A stretch of 64,000 bases of DNA, taken from the NCBI RefSeq assembly GCF_900107275.1, contig NZ_FNPI01000001.1:806001-870000 (forward strand). The letters are read 5' to 3'. A program made the position numbers and the translations under genes. The notes under the pieces were generated by a model. The model was not told where the DNA came from and made no database searches. It saw only the letters and a program-made list of their open reading frames with translations. This document shows positions 26,665 through 35,357 of the stretch, one piece after another; the stretch's first letter is position 1; each line of letters begins with the position of its first letter. Source of the DNA: Evansella caseinilytica (lineage in GTDB: Bacteria; Bacillota; Bacilli; Bacillales; Salisediminibacteriaceae).

Positions 26665-27007
26665 TAATTCATGAAATATTATTTTTTGATATGGCATCAC
26701 TGCAACGAAGGATGGACTGCTTCAATATGCATTATACACATTTCTGCAATCATCCAATCCTTTCGAGACTTCATGAAGACGTAAAACTTTGATATAAGGG
26801 GAGGTGACGGCATTGTCCTGAATATAACGCTCGCTTCGGTTAGAAACAGTGCTTGGAGGATGATCAATTTTTTTCGTAAGGTAGGCGACAAGCAAGGCAG
26901 ATGGACGGAGATTCATTTAATAGAATGGCAACGTTTGACTAGGAATGTCCCGGTTTATGGAGTTATTTTTTTCTTCCTTATTGTAATCGGTTACATATAT
27001 AAGCGCC

Positions 27008-27254
27008 TGTTCAAAAAGGCAATGGTTCCGCGAGATGCGTCAGCTACGAGAAAATCACTAATGAGTTGAGAAACGTCCGAACGATGAAGAATAGGAGCTA
27101 ATCGTTAACGAAATGTGTAGAGAAACGTCCGAACGATGAAGAATAGGAGCTAATCGTTAACGAAATAGCTTACTGGAAAAGAATGCATTGGCTCCACTCA
27201 TTGCATCATGTTTGTTCAAAAAGATGAAGATCGATCTTTTTGAACAAACACTTT
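27008..27254 (+). repeat. Family A repeat carrying two 52-bp units
   Basis: Starts TGTTCAAAAAGGCAATGGTTCCGC like the copy at 14130, then has lost its middle. In its place are two 52-bp tandem units (about 27069-27172) of the kind found between nifK and nifE. It resumes with GAATGCATTGGCTCCACTCATT and the terminal TTTTTGAACAAACACTTTAAA. It separates the promoter from gntP, so it is transcribed as a 5' leader. Confidence 0.7.
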
Positions 27255-27280
27255 AAACATATTTGGAGGAGGAAGATAGA

Positions 27281-28627
27281 ATGTCAGATTCGATGCTGGT
27301 AATGGTTGCGGTTGCTGGTATTGCAGCGCTGCTGTTTCTTGTTATCCGCACAAAGCTTCATGCTTTCGTTGCGTTGATGGTTGTCAGTTTACTTGTAGGA
27401 ATTGCGGCGGGTATGCCGTTAAATGGTGTCATTCAATCCATACAAAGCGGAATGGGGGGAACGTTGGGCTTTGTTGCTATCGTCGTCGGGCTCGGAGCCA
27501 TGTTTGGGAAAATGCTCGAAGTTTCTGGCGGAGCGGAAAGGCTCGCGCAGACATTGCTGAAAAAATTCGGGGAAGACCGCTCGCAATGGGCGCTCGGGGT
27601 TACCGGCTTCTTAGTCGCGATTCCTGTTTTTTTCGATGTCGGCTTGATTATTTTAGTTCCGTTAGTATACGGTTTGGCAAAGAAAACCGGAAGATCGCTG
27701 CTGTATTACGGTATCCCGTTACTGGCCGGTCTTGCCGTAACACACAGCTTCATTCCTCCAACGCCAGGACCGATTGCGGTAGCGGATTTAATCGGTGCGG
27801 ATCTGGGCTGGGTTATCCTGTTTGGTGTTCTAGCAGGTATTCCGTCGATGATCATTGCAGGACCGTTGTTTGGAAAGTGGATTGCTAAACGGGTGCATGC
27901 CGTTGTGCCTGAGTATATGAATTTTGAAGAGGAAAAAAAGTACGACAAAGAATTACCTGGTTTCGGCATGATTACTTCGATTATTCTTGTTCCATTAGTG
28001 CTGATTTTAGTTAATACACTGTCCTCCGTACTGCTTTCGGAAGGCAACGGATTCCGTTCCTTTGCGGCGTTCATCGGACATCCGTTTGTGGCTTTGACCC
28101 TTGCCACTTTGCTCACGTTTGTTTTTTTGGGAACAAAAAGAGGCTATTCACGGCAGGAAGTACAAGATATTGCAACAAAAGCACTCGAACCGGCGGGAAT
28201 TATCATTTTAGTTACCGGTGCCGGTGGAGTGTTTAAGCAAGTCTTGGTTGATTCTGGTGTCGGAGATGTGCTTGGGGAAATGATGGCTGGTTCGTCTTTG
28301 CCGCCGATTTTGCTCGCTTTCCTGATAGCCGCGGTTGTCCGGGTCGCACAAGGCTCTGCTACAGTTTCGATGGTGACAGCCGCCGGGTTAATTTCACCGT
28401 TAATTGTCATCATGGATCTCCAGGGACCGGTTCTCGGACTGATTGTTATTGCCATCGCGTCGGGGGCGACGGTTCTGTCCCATGTAAACGATTCCGGCTT
28501 CTGGTTGGTCAACAGATATTTCGGTATTGATGTAAAAGATACATTAAAAACATGGACAATTATGGAAACACTAATCGGTCTTGTCGGTTTAACCGTTGCG
28601 CTTGTCCTTGGCATTTTTATCGCATAA
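27281..28627 (+). CDS. gntP: Gluconate:H+ symporter, GntP family
   Basis: 448 residues, 12-14 hydrophobic segments. Family motifs seen: GFLVAIPVFFDVGLIILVPL, THSFIPPTPGPIAVADLIG and AQGSATVSMVTAAG, then HVNDSGFWLVNRYF near the C-terminus. The protein imports gluconate or a related aldonate in the cytoplasmic membrane. ATG 27281 follows GGAGGAGG; an upstream TTG in the same frame overlaps that site and was not used. It is followed by gluconokinase and lies downstream of an RpiR-controlled promoter and a family A repeat. Confidence 0.9.
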   Translation: MSDSMLVMVAVAGIAALLFLVIRTKLHAFVALMVVSLLVGIAAGMPLNGVIQSIQSGMGGTLGFVAIVVGLGAMFGKMLEVSGGAERLAQTLLKKFGEDRSQWALGVTGFLVAIPVFFDVGLIILVPLVYGLAKKTGRSLLYYGIPLLAGLAVTHSFIPPTPGPIAVADLIGADLGWVILFGVLAGIPSMIIAGPLFGKWIAKRVHAVVPEYMNFEEEKKYDKELPGFGMITSIILVPLVLILVNTLSSVLLSEGNGFRSFAAFIGHPFVALTLATLLTFVFLGTKRGYSRQEVQDIATKALEPAGIIILVTGAGGVFKQVLVDSGVGDVLGEMMAGSSLPPILLAFLIAAVVRVAQGSATVSMVTAAGLISPLIVIMDLQGPVLGLIVIAIASGATVLSHVNDSGFWLVNRYFGIDVKDTLKTWTIMETLIGLVGLTVALVLGIFIA

Positions 28628-28866
28628 GATTAAAGCGGGGTTGTTATGTATGGGGAAAGCAATGCTTTTTTACAAAAGCGATTGTTTTCCCTTAACCAGG
28701 AAGGAGATAGAAGCGGCAGTAAAATCATGCATCATGCAGCTTGGAACAATCTTTTTAAGAGAACAAGAGCGATCAGGAAAGCTGACTGGTCTATGCGTCG
28801 GCGATGAGAAAACTCTCGTCAGGCTGTACAAACAGCATAAGCTTATGAGGCTGAGGGGGCAGAGAG

Positions 28867-30390
28867 ATGGAAAACTATTTATTAGGTGTGGATATAGGTA
28901 CAACCAGTACAAAAGCGGTATTATTCACTAAAAAAGGAAGGGTGCAAACACAATTTTCCGTTGAGTATCCGTTACTTACGCCTGTTCCCGGGGCCGCGGA
29001 ACAGGATCCGGAAGAAATCGTCGAGGCAGTGAAGTCGTCGATTCATCAGGTGATGAAGCAAAGCGGGATTGATCCGCAAGCGCTGCTGCTTGTGTCCTTC
29101 AGCGCGGCGATGCACAGTGTGATAGCGGTAGACGAGAAAGGACGTCCGCTGACAAACAGCATTACCTGGGCTGACCAGCGAAGTGATTTCTGGGCAAAAA
29201 AATTGAAACAGGATGGCTGCGGACATGACATTTATTTGCGCACGGGAACCCCGATTCATCCAATGTCTCCGCTTACCAAAATGATCTGGTTAAGAAACGA
29301 GCATCCGGATATTTTTGAAAAAACGTCTAAATTTATCTCTATTAAAGAGTATGTATTCCAGCAGTTTTTCGGTGAATACATCGTGGATTACTCGATTGCG
29401 TCGGCAACGGGATTGTTTAATCTGGAGCTTCTTGATTGGGATAAAAAAGCACTGGATGTTGCGGGAATTGCGGCGGAGCAGTTGTCGGCGATTGTTCCCA
29501 CTACTCATCGGCTGCAAGGACTATCGGCAGAAATTGCCGTGGAACTCGGCATAGCGCCGGATGTTCCATTTGTTATCGGTGCAAACGACGGAGTGCTTTC
29601 CAATCTTGGTGTGAATGCGATTGAGCCGGGGGTGGTTGCACTGACGATTGGTACAAGCGGGGCAATACGAACGGTTACCGATCGGCCGGTAACAGATCCG
29701 AAAGGGAGAATTTTCTGTTATGCACTGACAGAGAAGCATTGGGTCATCGGGGGACCAGTGAATAGCGGGGGGATGGTTTTGCGCTGGCTTCGGGATGAAA
29801 TTTGCCGGGAAGAAGTGGCGAAAGCCGCCGAGCTAGGGATGGATCCATATGACGTGATAACGGATAAAATCAGCAAAGTAAAACCGGGTGCCGAGGGATT
29901 GATTTTTCACCCTTACTTGGCAGGGGAGCGTGCGCCGCTGTGGAACGCTAATGCACGAGGAAGCTTCTTCGGCTTGGGGATGCATCATAAGAAAGAGCAT
30001 ATGATGCGCGCTGTGCTAGAAGGAATTAATCTTAATATATATACTGTACTGCTTGCTTTGGAAGAAATTATCGGAATCCCGGAAAAAATTCACGCCTCCG
30101 GCGGTTTCGCCAAATCTGCGGTCTGGCGGCAGATGCTCGCCGACATTCTTAACCAGGAGGTGGAAATTCCTGAAAGTGTGGAAAGTGCCTGTCTCGGTGC
30201 CGTTGTTCTCGGGCTTTATGCGCTGGGTGAAGTGGATGATTTGACGGCGGTAGCGGAAATGGTAGGAACCACGGACAGTCACTTGCCTGATCAGGAGCGA
30301 GCTAAGATTTATATGGGAATTATCCCGATTTATCTGCGGCTGAACCGGCTGCTCGAAGAAGAATATGATGCGATCGTAAAAATGCAATAG
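28867..30390 (+). CDS. gntK: Gluconokinase, FGGY family
   Basis: 507 residues. Seen: N-terminal LLGVDIGTTSTKAVLF (phosphate-binding, first actin-like domain), SFSAAMHSV, TWADQRSD, and in the second domain IGANDGVLSNLGVNA, LTIGTSGAIRTVTD, PYLAGERAPLWNANARG and HASGGFAKS. These match Bacillus gluconate kinases, which make 6-phosphogluconate with ATP. With the dehydratase and KDPG aldolase upstream it would feed an Entner-Doudoroff route. A 240-bp spacer separates it from gntP with no clear terminator. AGGGGGCAGAG precedes the ATG. Confidence 0.9.
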   Translation: MENYLLGVDIGTTSTKAVLFTKKGRVQTQFSVEYPLLTPVPGAAEQDPEEIVEAVKSSIHQVMKQSGIDPQALLLVSFSAAMHSVIAVDEKGRPLTNSITWADQRSDFWAKKLKQDGCGHDIYLRTGTPIHPMSPLTKMIWLRNEHPDIFEKTSKFISIKEYVFQQFFGEYIVDYSIASATGLFNLELLDWDKKALDVAGIAAEQLSAIVPTTHRLQGLSAEIAVELGIAPDVPFVIGANDGVLSNLGVNAIEPGVVALTIGTSGAIRTVTDRPVTDPKGRIFCYALTEKHWVIGGPVNSGGMVLRWLRDEICREEVAKAAELGMDPYDVITDKISKVKPGAEGLIFHPYLAGERAPLWNANARGSFFGLGMHHKKEHMMRAVLEGINLNIYTVLLALEEIIGIPEKIHASGGFAKSAVWRQMLADILNQEVEIPESVESACLGAVVLGLYALGEVDDLTAVAEMVGTTDSHLPDQERAKIYMGIIPIYLRLNRLLEEEYDAIVKMQ

Positions 30391-30396
30391 GGTATA

Positions 30397-30455
30397 GGTG
30401 CCAGGCACCTTATGATGCAGTAACGCTTTAAAGTATCATAAGGTGCCTGGCACTT
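30397..30455. repeat. Inverted pair of REP elements (likely bidirectional terminator)
   Basis: GGTGCCAGGCACCTTATGAT (30397-30416) faces its inverted copy ATCATAAGGTGCCTGGCAC (about 30436-30454), giving a 19-bp stem. It sits exactly between the convergent gntK and lacI-type stops and probably ends both transcripts. Confidence 0.75.
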
Positions 30456-30470
30456 CAATTCAAAAAACAA

Positions 30471-31463
30471 TCATGTCGTATCTCCTTTAATAAGTGCCAC
30501 ATCGACGATAGTATTATTGATCACTTCACTGTCTTTGTTTTCAATCATTTTTATCAAAGCAGAGCATAATTCTTTGCCGATTTGATCAGCAGGCTGCTGA
30601 ATGGTGGTCAGTTTAGGCGTTTGCAGAATTCTTGTAAAAGAAGTATAATCATAGCCTACTATTTTCAATTGCTGAGGCACGTTAATTTTCATTTTCTGTG
30701 CGTACATATACAGGGCGTATGCTAAAATATCATTGCTGCAGAACACTCCGTCATAGTTAAGCAGTTCGTCACCGAGGTTATTTTTTACAAAGTCTTCAGG
30801 ATATGTGGTGAACGCTTGCTTGCTGAACTCGCCTTCAATAATGGCATGCGGGATATCATATTTCATGCAGGTGAGCTTGAACGCGTCCGCTCTCCTGTTT
30901 GACAGCATTTCCAGATTTAACGGACCGGAAATATGCAACAGTCTTTTACAACCGCTCTTAATCAAATGCTCCGTTGCAATGGTTCCGCCGTTAAAGTTAT
31001 CGGAACTGACATACGGGATGTTGTTAGAGAGGATCCGGTCAAATGATACAATCGGCAACTGAACCTTTTTATATTCTTCAACATCCAGTGTCTGGCTGCA
31101 CATGATGATGCCATCAACACGGTTTTCCCGCAGCATACTAATATATTTTGCTTCTTTTTTCGCTTCATCCAGCGAGTTGCAGATAAGCAGCTTATAGTTG
31201 TTATTGTAGGCGAACAGTTCAATATTTTTAATTAGTTCGGCAAAAAACGGGTGACCTGAGTCCGGAACGACTACGCCGATGAGAAATGACTGACTTCGCT
31301 GAAGGGCGCGGGCAATTTGATTGGGAGAATAATCGATTTCAGCCATTGCTTTTTCAACTTTTTTCCGCGTTTCTTTTCCGATGTATCCCCTGTTGTTTAT
31401 CACCCGTGATACGGTTGTTACCGATACGCCGGCTCTTTTTGCAACATCTTTAATATTTGCCAT
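30471..31463 (-). CDS. LacI family transcriptional regulator
   Basis: 330 residues. The DNA-binding head reads NIKDVAKRAGVSVTTVSRVIN followed by the hinge helix YSPNQIARALQRSQS. The periplasmic-binding-protein-like effector domain spans about 60-330 (IGVVVPDSGHPFFAELI, GIIMCSQTL, VSSDNFNGGTIATEHLI). ATG 31463 follows AAGGAG; upstream codons in frame lack a site. Effector and targets are unknown. Downstream it abuts gluconokinase tail to tail, so a second layer of gluconate control is possible. Its own promoter carries a candidate operator. Confidence 0.85.
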   Translation of the reverse strand: MANIKDVAKRAGVSVTTVSRVINNRGYIGKETRKKVEKAMAEIDYSPNQIARALQRSQSFLIGVVVPDSGHPFFAELIKNIELFAYNNNYKLLICNSLDEAKKEAKYISMLRENRVDGIIMCSQTLDVEEYKKVQLPIVSFDRILSNNIPYVSSDNFNGGTIATEHLIKSGCKRLLHISGPLNLEMLSNRRADAFKLTCMKYDIPHAIIEGEFSKQAFTTYPEDFVKNNLGDELLNYDGVFCSNDILAYALYMYAQKMKINVPQQLKIVGYDYTSFTRILQTPKLTTIQQPADQIGKELCSALIKMIENKDSEVINNTIVDVALIKGDTT

Positions 31464-31561
31464 CGTCTTCTCCTTCTGCTGTTTTAGCATGTTCTCTGCC
31501 GCACGACAGCAGCAGACAGGACATGCGCCACGTTAATAAATTGCCTTCTTTGGATATGCAC

Positions 31562-31590
31562 ATTATAACATATGGATGGTAACGTTTGCA
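31562..31590 (-). promoter_or_regulatory. Promoter and operator of the lacI-type gene
   Basis: On the minus strand TATAAT (31562-31567) is preceded by a 17-bp spacer and a weak -35. TGGTAACGTTTGCA (31577-31590), a CG-centred LacI/CcpA-type box, covers the -35 region, which fits autoregulation. Confidence 0.5.
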
Positions 31591-31600
31591 CAAAAGATTA

Positions 31601-31640
31601 GGTGCCAGGCACCTTATGATACTGCGAAGTGGTAAAGTGA
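31601..31640 (+). repeat. REP element, GTGCCAGGCAC type
   Basis: GGTGCCAGGCACCTTATGAT followed by a variant tail ACTGCGAAGTGGTAAAG. Confidence 0.7.
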
Positions 31641-31758
31641 AACGGTAAATGAAAAGCGGAAATATGACATACAGCTGTCAAGTAAATTCAAGTATGATCA
31701 TTCATAATGATAGGAGGATTCCGTAAGCATCATACGCAAAGAAAGGGGAGGAGCCGTT

Positions 31759-32400
31759 GTGAACCGAAGCGGTTTAATCAATAAAATTGCCGATAAGCAT
31801 GTGAATATTGCATACTTTGCAGAAACGGTCCGCAATGATGAAAACATCAGGGCAGAAGTCATTAGGCAGTTGTTAACCAACAACAACATTATGGTTTATT
31901 ATCACTGCTACTACATCATTTCCCGGGCCAGTGAGGAAGAGCCGGAGCTGTTCTACGAGTATTGGGATGATTTTGCCGCACTTCTTGATCATCACAATTC
32001 GTATCACCGCGATATCGGATTGACACTGATCGCCAACTTAACGAAGATAGATGAAAAGGATTTGTTTTCCGGCCTGTACGACAAATATATTCAACACTTC
32101 AACGATGCGAAGTTTATGACAGCTCAATGCTTTCTTCAAAACATAAAAAAAATCGTCATGCATAAAAAGCAATACATCGAGGACATCGTCAAGCTGTTGG
32201 TAGAGGCAGACAACAGATGTCATTATCCAAAAAAACAGAAGGAGCTACTAAAAAGCGATATTATTGATGTCTTCGCTGTAGTTTATCGCTGTACAATAAA
32301 TAAAGGCATTGTTGAGGAATTCATCACCGCTCAGCGCAACAGTCTCAGCCCGAAGACAAGAAAAAAAGCGAAGTCATTGATAAACAAGTATGGTTTATAG
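31759..32400 (+). CDS. HEAT-repeat-like helical protein, unknown function
   Basis: 213 residues, almost all predicted helix. Paired amphipathic helices (for example NIRAEVIRQLLTN, DIGLTLIANLTKI, QYIEDIVKLLVEA) resemble HEAT/ARM-type solenoids. No catalytic motif, signal peptide or membrane segment. GTG start with GGGGAGGAG about 5 nt upstream. It stands alone, with a decaying histidine phosphatase gene behind it. I do not recognise a named family. Confidence 0.6.
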   Translation: MNRSGLINKIADKHVNIAYFAETVRNDENIRAEVIRQLLTNNNIMVYYHCYYIISRASEEEPELFYEYWDDFAALLDHHNSYHRDIGLTLIANLTKIDEKDLFSGLYDKYIQHFNDAKFMTAQCFLQNIKKIVMHKKQYIEDIVKLLVEADNRCHYPKKQKELLKSDIIDVFAVVYRCTINKGIVEEFITAQRNSLSPKTRKKAKSLINKYGL

Positions 32401-32482
32401 GAACTGGACTGTACTTCCTTTTCAAGTAACGGGGAGAAGCATATAAGTGGAGATCGGCGATAGAAAAAGAGGGGAAAATTCA

Positions 32483-33047
32483 ATGAAGCTCTATTTAATA
32501 AGGTATGGCGAAACAGATTGGAATTTAGAAAATAAAATTCAAGGTAGTAAAGATATTAAACTTAATGCCACCCGTATAATGCAAGCAGAACAATTAAGGG
32601 AAAAGATTTTAGAATCAAAATACAGGTTCTCGAAAATATATTCAAGCCCGTAGCAACGCGCAATTTAAACAGCAAATATCTTGACTCAAAGTATCAATGT
32701 TGATTACATACCAACGAAAGGATTAGAAGAGATTAATTTAGGGCAATGGGAAGGTTTATCATGGGCGGATACAAGAAAATTATCCGCTGGAATTTGCTAA
32801 ATGGTTAAGCATCGAAGGTATACAAAAGCTCCATTAGGTGAATCATATCAAGATTTACTAGAACGTGTTTTAGCTGCATTACAGAAAATCGTCAGGGATA
32901 ATCGTGAGAATGTTGCTATTGTTACTCATAGTGCAGTGATGATGGCTTTACAATGCCTATATAACAAATACTCCTTTTGAAGAAATGACAAAATTTAAGA
33001 CAGAGAACACGTCAATTATTGAAATAAATAGTCATTTATTCATTTAA
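32483..33047 (+). pseudogene. Histidine phosphatase (phosphoglycerate mutase-like) remnant
   Basis: The intact N-terminus reads MKLYLIRYGETDWNLENKIQG and then hits an in-frame stop after IYSSP. Downstream frames continue the fold (GLEEINLGQWEGLSW, APLGESYQDLLERV, NVAIVTHSAVMMA) with several frameshifts and a final INSHLFI. The catalytic His of the RHGE motif is Tyr here, so even the first part could not work as a phosphatase. Ribosome site AGAGGGG is still present. A family A repeat begins 6 bp after the old stop. Confidence 0.8.
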
Positions 33048-33052
33048 GTGGT

Positions 33053-33460
33053 TGTTCAAAAAGATCGTTTTTTATCTTTTTGAACAAGCACGAGGCAATG
33101 AGCCATTCTTCACTGAGAAACTGCGGACAGTCTCATTGTGCCATCGCGCGCGATGGCACTTGGATCAACATTAGTGAAATACTGGCAGAGGAAGAGACAA
33201 TGAGTGGAGCCGATGCATTCTTTTCAGGCCGGCTGTGAGTGGTTTTCTCGGAGCCAGGATGGCGACATTCCGCCGTTGCTCACAAATGCAACTTAAATGT
33301 GCTTCATCGAGTCAATTTGCGTCGAGTAACCGCAGACGCAGGACGTGAGCGGTTTTTAGGCAGAATTGGAGGATGGGGACATTCCGCCGTTGCCCATAGG
33401 ACGTGGGCAGTACTTAGGCGGAATTGGGCACATCGTGCGGAACCATTGCTTTTTTGAACA
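33053..33460 (-). repeat. Family A interspersed repeat, full-length inverted copy
   Basis: Starts with hairpin GTTCAAAAAGAT...ATCTTTTTGAAC (33055-33087) and ends CTTTTTTGAACA. It carries the same 22-bp palindrome (half GTGCCATCGCG) as the copy at 14130-14426, in opposite orientation. It has an extra internal segment with a duplicated GACATTCCGCCGTTGC block. The 72-residue frame inside has no ribosome site and is not called. Confidence 0.75.
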
Positions 33461-33762
33461 CGCTCTTTAAGCAAGCTTTTCTGAAGTACTATACTTAAGC
33501 TATTTGGAAAGCAAGAGCCGCCGAAGTGAAATCGTTATGAAATCACTTCAATAAATAGGAGGACTCATTTGTTTTGATAAATATCAACATGAACATTTAA
33601 ACGAGTTTTTGGAATAAACACTTTTAAACCTTCGCTAACAGCCACGAATTATGTCGGCCTAGATTTGTAAAGACACCTTGACATAAAAGTGTCTGTATGG
33701 TTATGATAGATTTAACAAATAACGGAAAGGGTGCAGCGAGCACATGATCTTATAATGCATGT
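33461..33762. other. Intergenic stretch without recognisable gene
   Basis: AT-rich spacer between two repeats. AGGAGG at 33558 is followed only by TTG TTT TGA, so no gene starts there. Confidence 0.4.
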
Positions 33763-33913
33763 TCAAAAAAGAAGGTCGAAAAAGCCAAGAAGTTCGAGAT
33801 GCGGTAGTCACAAGCCGTAAGCGTACCGTATCCACCATTCGTACGCGAGCTGCGCTGTTGACAGCGTAACGAACGAATCCGCTGGCGATGTACTAGATTT
33901 TTTGAACATCCTT
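33763..33913 (+). repeat. Family B interspersed repeat, divergent copy
   Basis: Starts TGTTCAAAAAAGAAGG, then AGCCAAGAAGTTCGAGATGCGG resembling the GGCAAGAAGATCGAGGCGCGG of better copies. It ends TTTTTTGAACATCC. Confidence 0.55.
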
Positions 33914-33953
33914 TTATCCTAAATTTGGATTTTTTTTCTGGATAGGATCGATC

Positions 33954-34133
33954 ATGTGCTTCTACACAAAAGCAAAAGGGCTCTAGCGTCGTTGCGCCTT
34001 TTTGTATATAGGTACAAAAGCTGCTTTTTCGCCCGTGGAGTGCAGGCTATTTCCATCGGGAGCCGGCGGCACTTTTCCTACCTATGATGTATGAAGCATG
34101 ACCTCCTATCCAGCAGTGGATCGGGGGTTTTTT
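33954..34133 (+). promoter_or_regulatory. Attenuator leader with short peptide and terminator
   Basis: A 10-codon leader MCFYTKAKGL (33954-33986) has AGGAT upstream. About 115 nt later comes a terminator: CCTCCTATCCA (34102-34112) / TGGATCGGGGG (34117-34127) and TTTTTT. This order (leader peptide, terminator, ABC-F gene) matches ribosome-mediated attenuation known for ABC-F antibiotic-resistance genes such as vmlR. The hairpins between were not resolved by eye. Confidence 0.6.
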
Positions 34134-34189
34134 GCTTTTTGTCTATCCTTCCGATCCACAGAGTCTTCCATCATTTTAAAAAAGGAGTG

Positions 34190-34452
34190 ATGCCTTTGAT
34201 CATATTTGATGCAAATGATTTGCAGAAAAGCGTCAGGGACCGAATGCTTTTTTCTGTAGATCAATTACGAATCAGACACGAGATCGAATTGGTCTCGTCG
34301 GGCGAAATGGCAGTGGGAAAACGACGTTGATGAACATTTTAGCAGGGCAAGAAGAAGCAGATCATGGAACGATTACCTCCTCGGCCACCCGGTATATGTT
34401 GCCACAGTTAATTGAACGCCGTCGGCTAAACGAAATAGAAAAGAAGGAGTGA
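34190..34452 (+). pseudogene. Truncated, frameshifted ABC-F (Vga/VmlR-like) ribosome protection gene
   Basis: The first frame reads LIIFDANDLQKSVRDRMLF...RHE and then shifts by one base near 34281. The next frame gives RIGLVGRNGSGKTTLMNI, a perfect Walker A of the Vga/Msr group, then LAGQEEADHGTI and RYMLPQL. It ends after [12 protein letters not shown] with TGA. About 400 residues of a normal ABC-F protein, including the linker, are missing, which suggests an internal deletion joining N- and C-terminal ends. AAAGGAG precedes the start. The final codons supply the ribosome site of the vat-like gene 5 bp on. Confidence 0.8.
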
Positions 34453-34456
34453 TTGG

Positions 34457-35089
34457 ATGTACGGACCAAACCCGCGGGACGCGTTTCCGATTGAAGGGAA
34501 TCGAAGCGTTCAGTTTATCAATAACACATTGACAAAGCCAAATATCAAAGTAGGGGATTATTCATACTATGATGCCGAAGGCGGTGAAACATTTGAAGAC
34601 CAAGTGCTGTATCACTATGAAGCACTGGGGGATCAACTCATCATCGGCAAGTTTTGTTCGATTGGACCAAACACGACATTTATTATGAATGGGGCGAATC
34701 ATCGCATGGATGGCTCGACCTATCCGTTCAATCTTTTCGGACAAGGGTGGGAGCGTCATACACCAACCCTTGACCAGCTGCCCTTGAAAGGGAGTACGGT
34801 CGTTGGAAATGATGTTTGGATCGGAAAGGACGTCACGATTATGCCGGGGGTGACGATTGGTGATGGCGCGATTATCGCCGCAAAGTCAGTGATCGCAAAA
34901 GATGTGGGGCCTTACACGATTGTGGCAGGAAATCCCGGGCGAGCGATCAGAAAACGGTTTTCCGAAGAAACAATTGAAGCATTGCTCCGCATCAAGTGGT
35001 GGGATCTTGACATTCGTGTGATTACGGAACACTTAGATGCGATTTTATCCACTCAGTTAGACGTTTTAAACCGGTTGAGACGAGAGTAA
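34457..35089 (+). CDS. Vat-family streptogramin A O-acetyltransferase (xenobiotic acetyltransferase)
   Basis: 210 residues, left-handed beta-helix acetyltransferase. Seen: start [34 protein letters not shown], the catalytic-His loop [32 protein letters not shown] and [14 protein letters not shown]. These match Vat/XAT enzymes, which acetylate group A streptogramins with acetyl-CoA. The length equals the family. It follows directly on the ABC-F remnant and shares its attenuator leader, so antibiotic induction may still drive it. Resistance activity is inferred from the family only. Confidence 0.85.
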   Translation: MYGPNPRDAFPIEGNRSVQFINNTLTKPNIKVGDYSYYDAEGGETFEDQVLYHYEALGDQLIIGKFCSIGPNTTFIMNGANHRMDGSTYPFNLFGQGWERHTPTLDQLPLKGSTVVGNDVWIGKDVTIMPGVTIGDGAIIAAKSVIAKDVGPYTIVAGNPGRAIRKRFSEETIEALLRIKWWDLDIRVITEHLDAILSTQLDVLNRLRRE

Positions 35090-35149
35090 ACAGAAGTGGG
35101 TGTGTCAAAAGCCAAAACTATTGAAAAAATTATCCGGGCAATGAGGGCA

Positions 35150-35262
35150 ATGGCTTCGCTCGCTGCACGCTCGATAGGAAAAAACTACTCCTATCAGGCT
35201 TTTGAAAAGATGCAGCGGCTTCGCTCATGGCTTCGCTCGCTGCACGCTCGATAGGAAAAACC
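35150..35262 (+). repeat. Direct repeat of 34 bp
   Basis: ATGGCTTCGCTCGCTGCACG followed by CTCGATAGGAAAAA occurs at 35150-35184 and again at about 35228-35262. The intervening sequence holds a partial third copy (GCGGCTTCGCTC). No gene is seen between 35090 and 35357. Confidence 0.6.
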
Positions 35263-35357
35263 CCCCTTTGGAGACACCTCCGTGAATCAGGATGGACATT
35301 TGATAATTAGCAGCTTTCGCGGGCTGTCTTGGCGACGACAGTCGAGCTTTTCAGTGT

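Noticed and set aside
26860-27069. Small frame with a hydrophobic segment (VYGVIFFFLIVIGYIYKRLF)
   Set aside because: The only SD-like bases touch the ATG, and the C-terminal third is encoded by a family A repeat; at best a disrupted gene.
28650-28866. Plus-strand frame between gntP and gntK
   Set aside because: Runs into gntK in another frame, no clear ribosome site, no recognisable product; treated as spacer.
33239-33457. Frame of 72 residues
   Set aside because: Inside the full-length family A copy, no ribosome site, sequence explained by duplicated repeat blocks.
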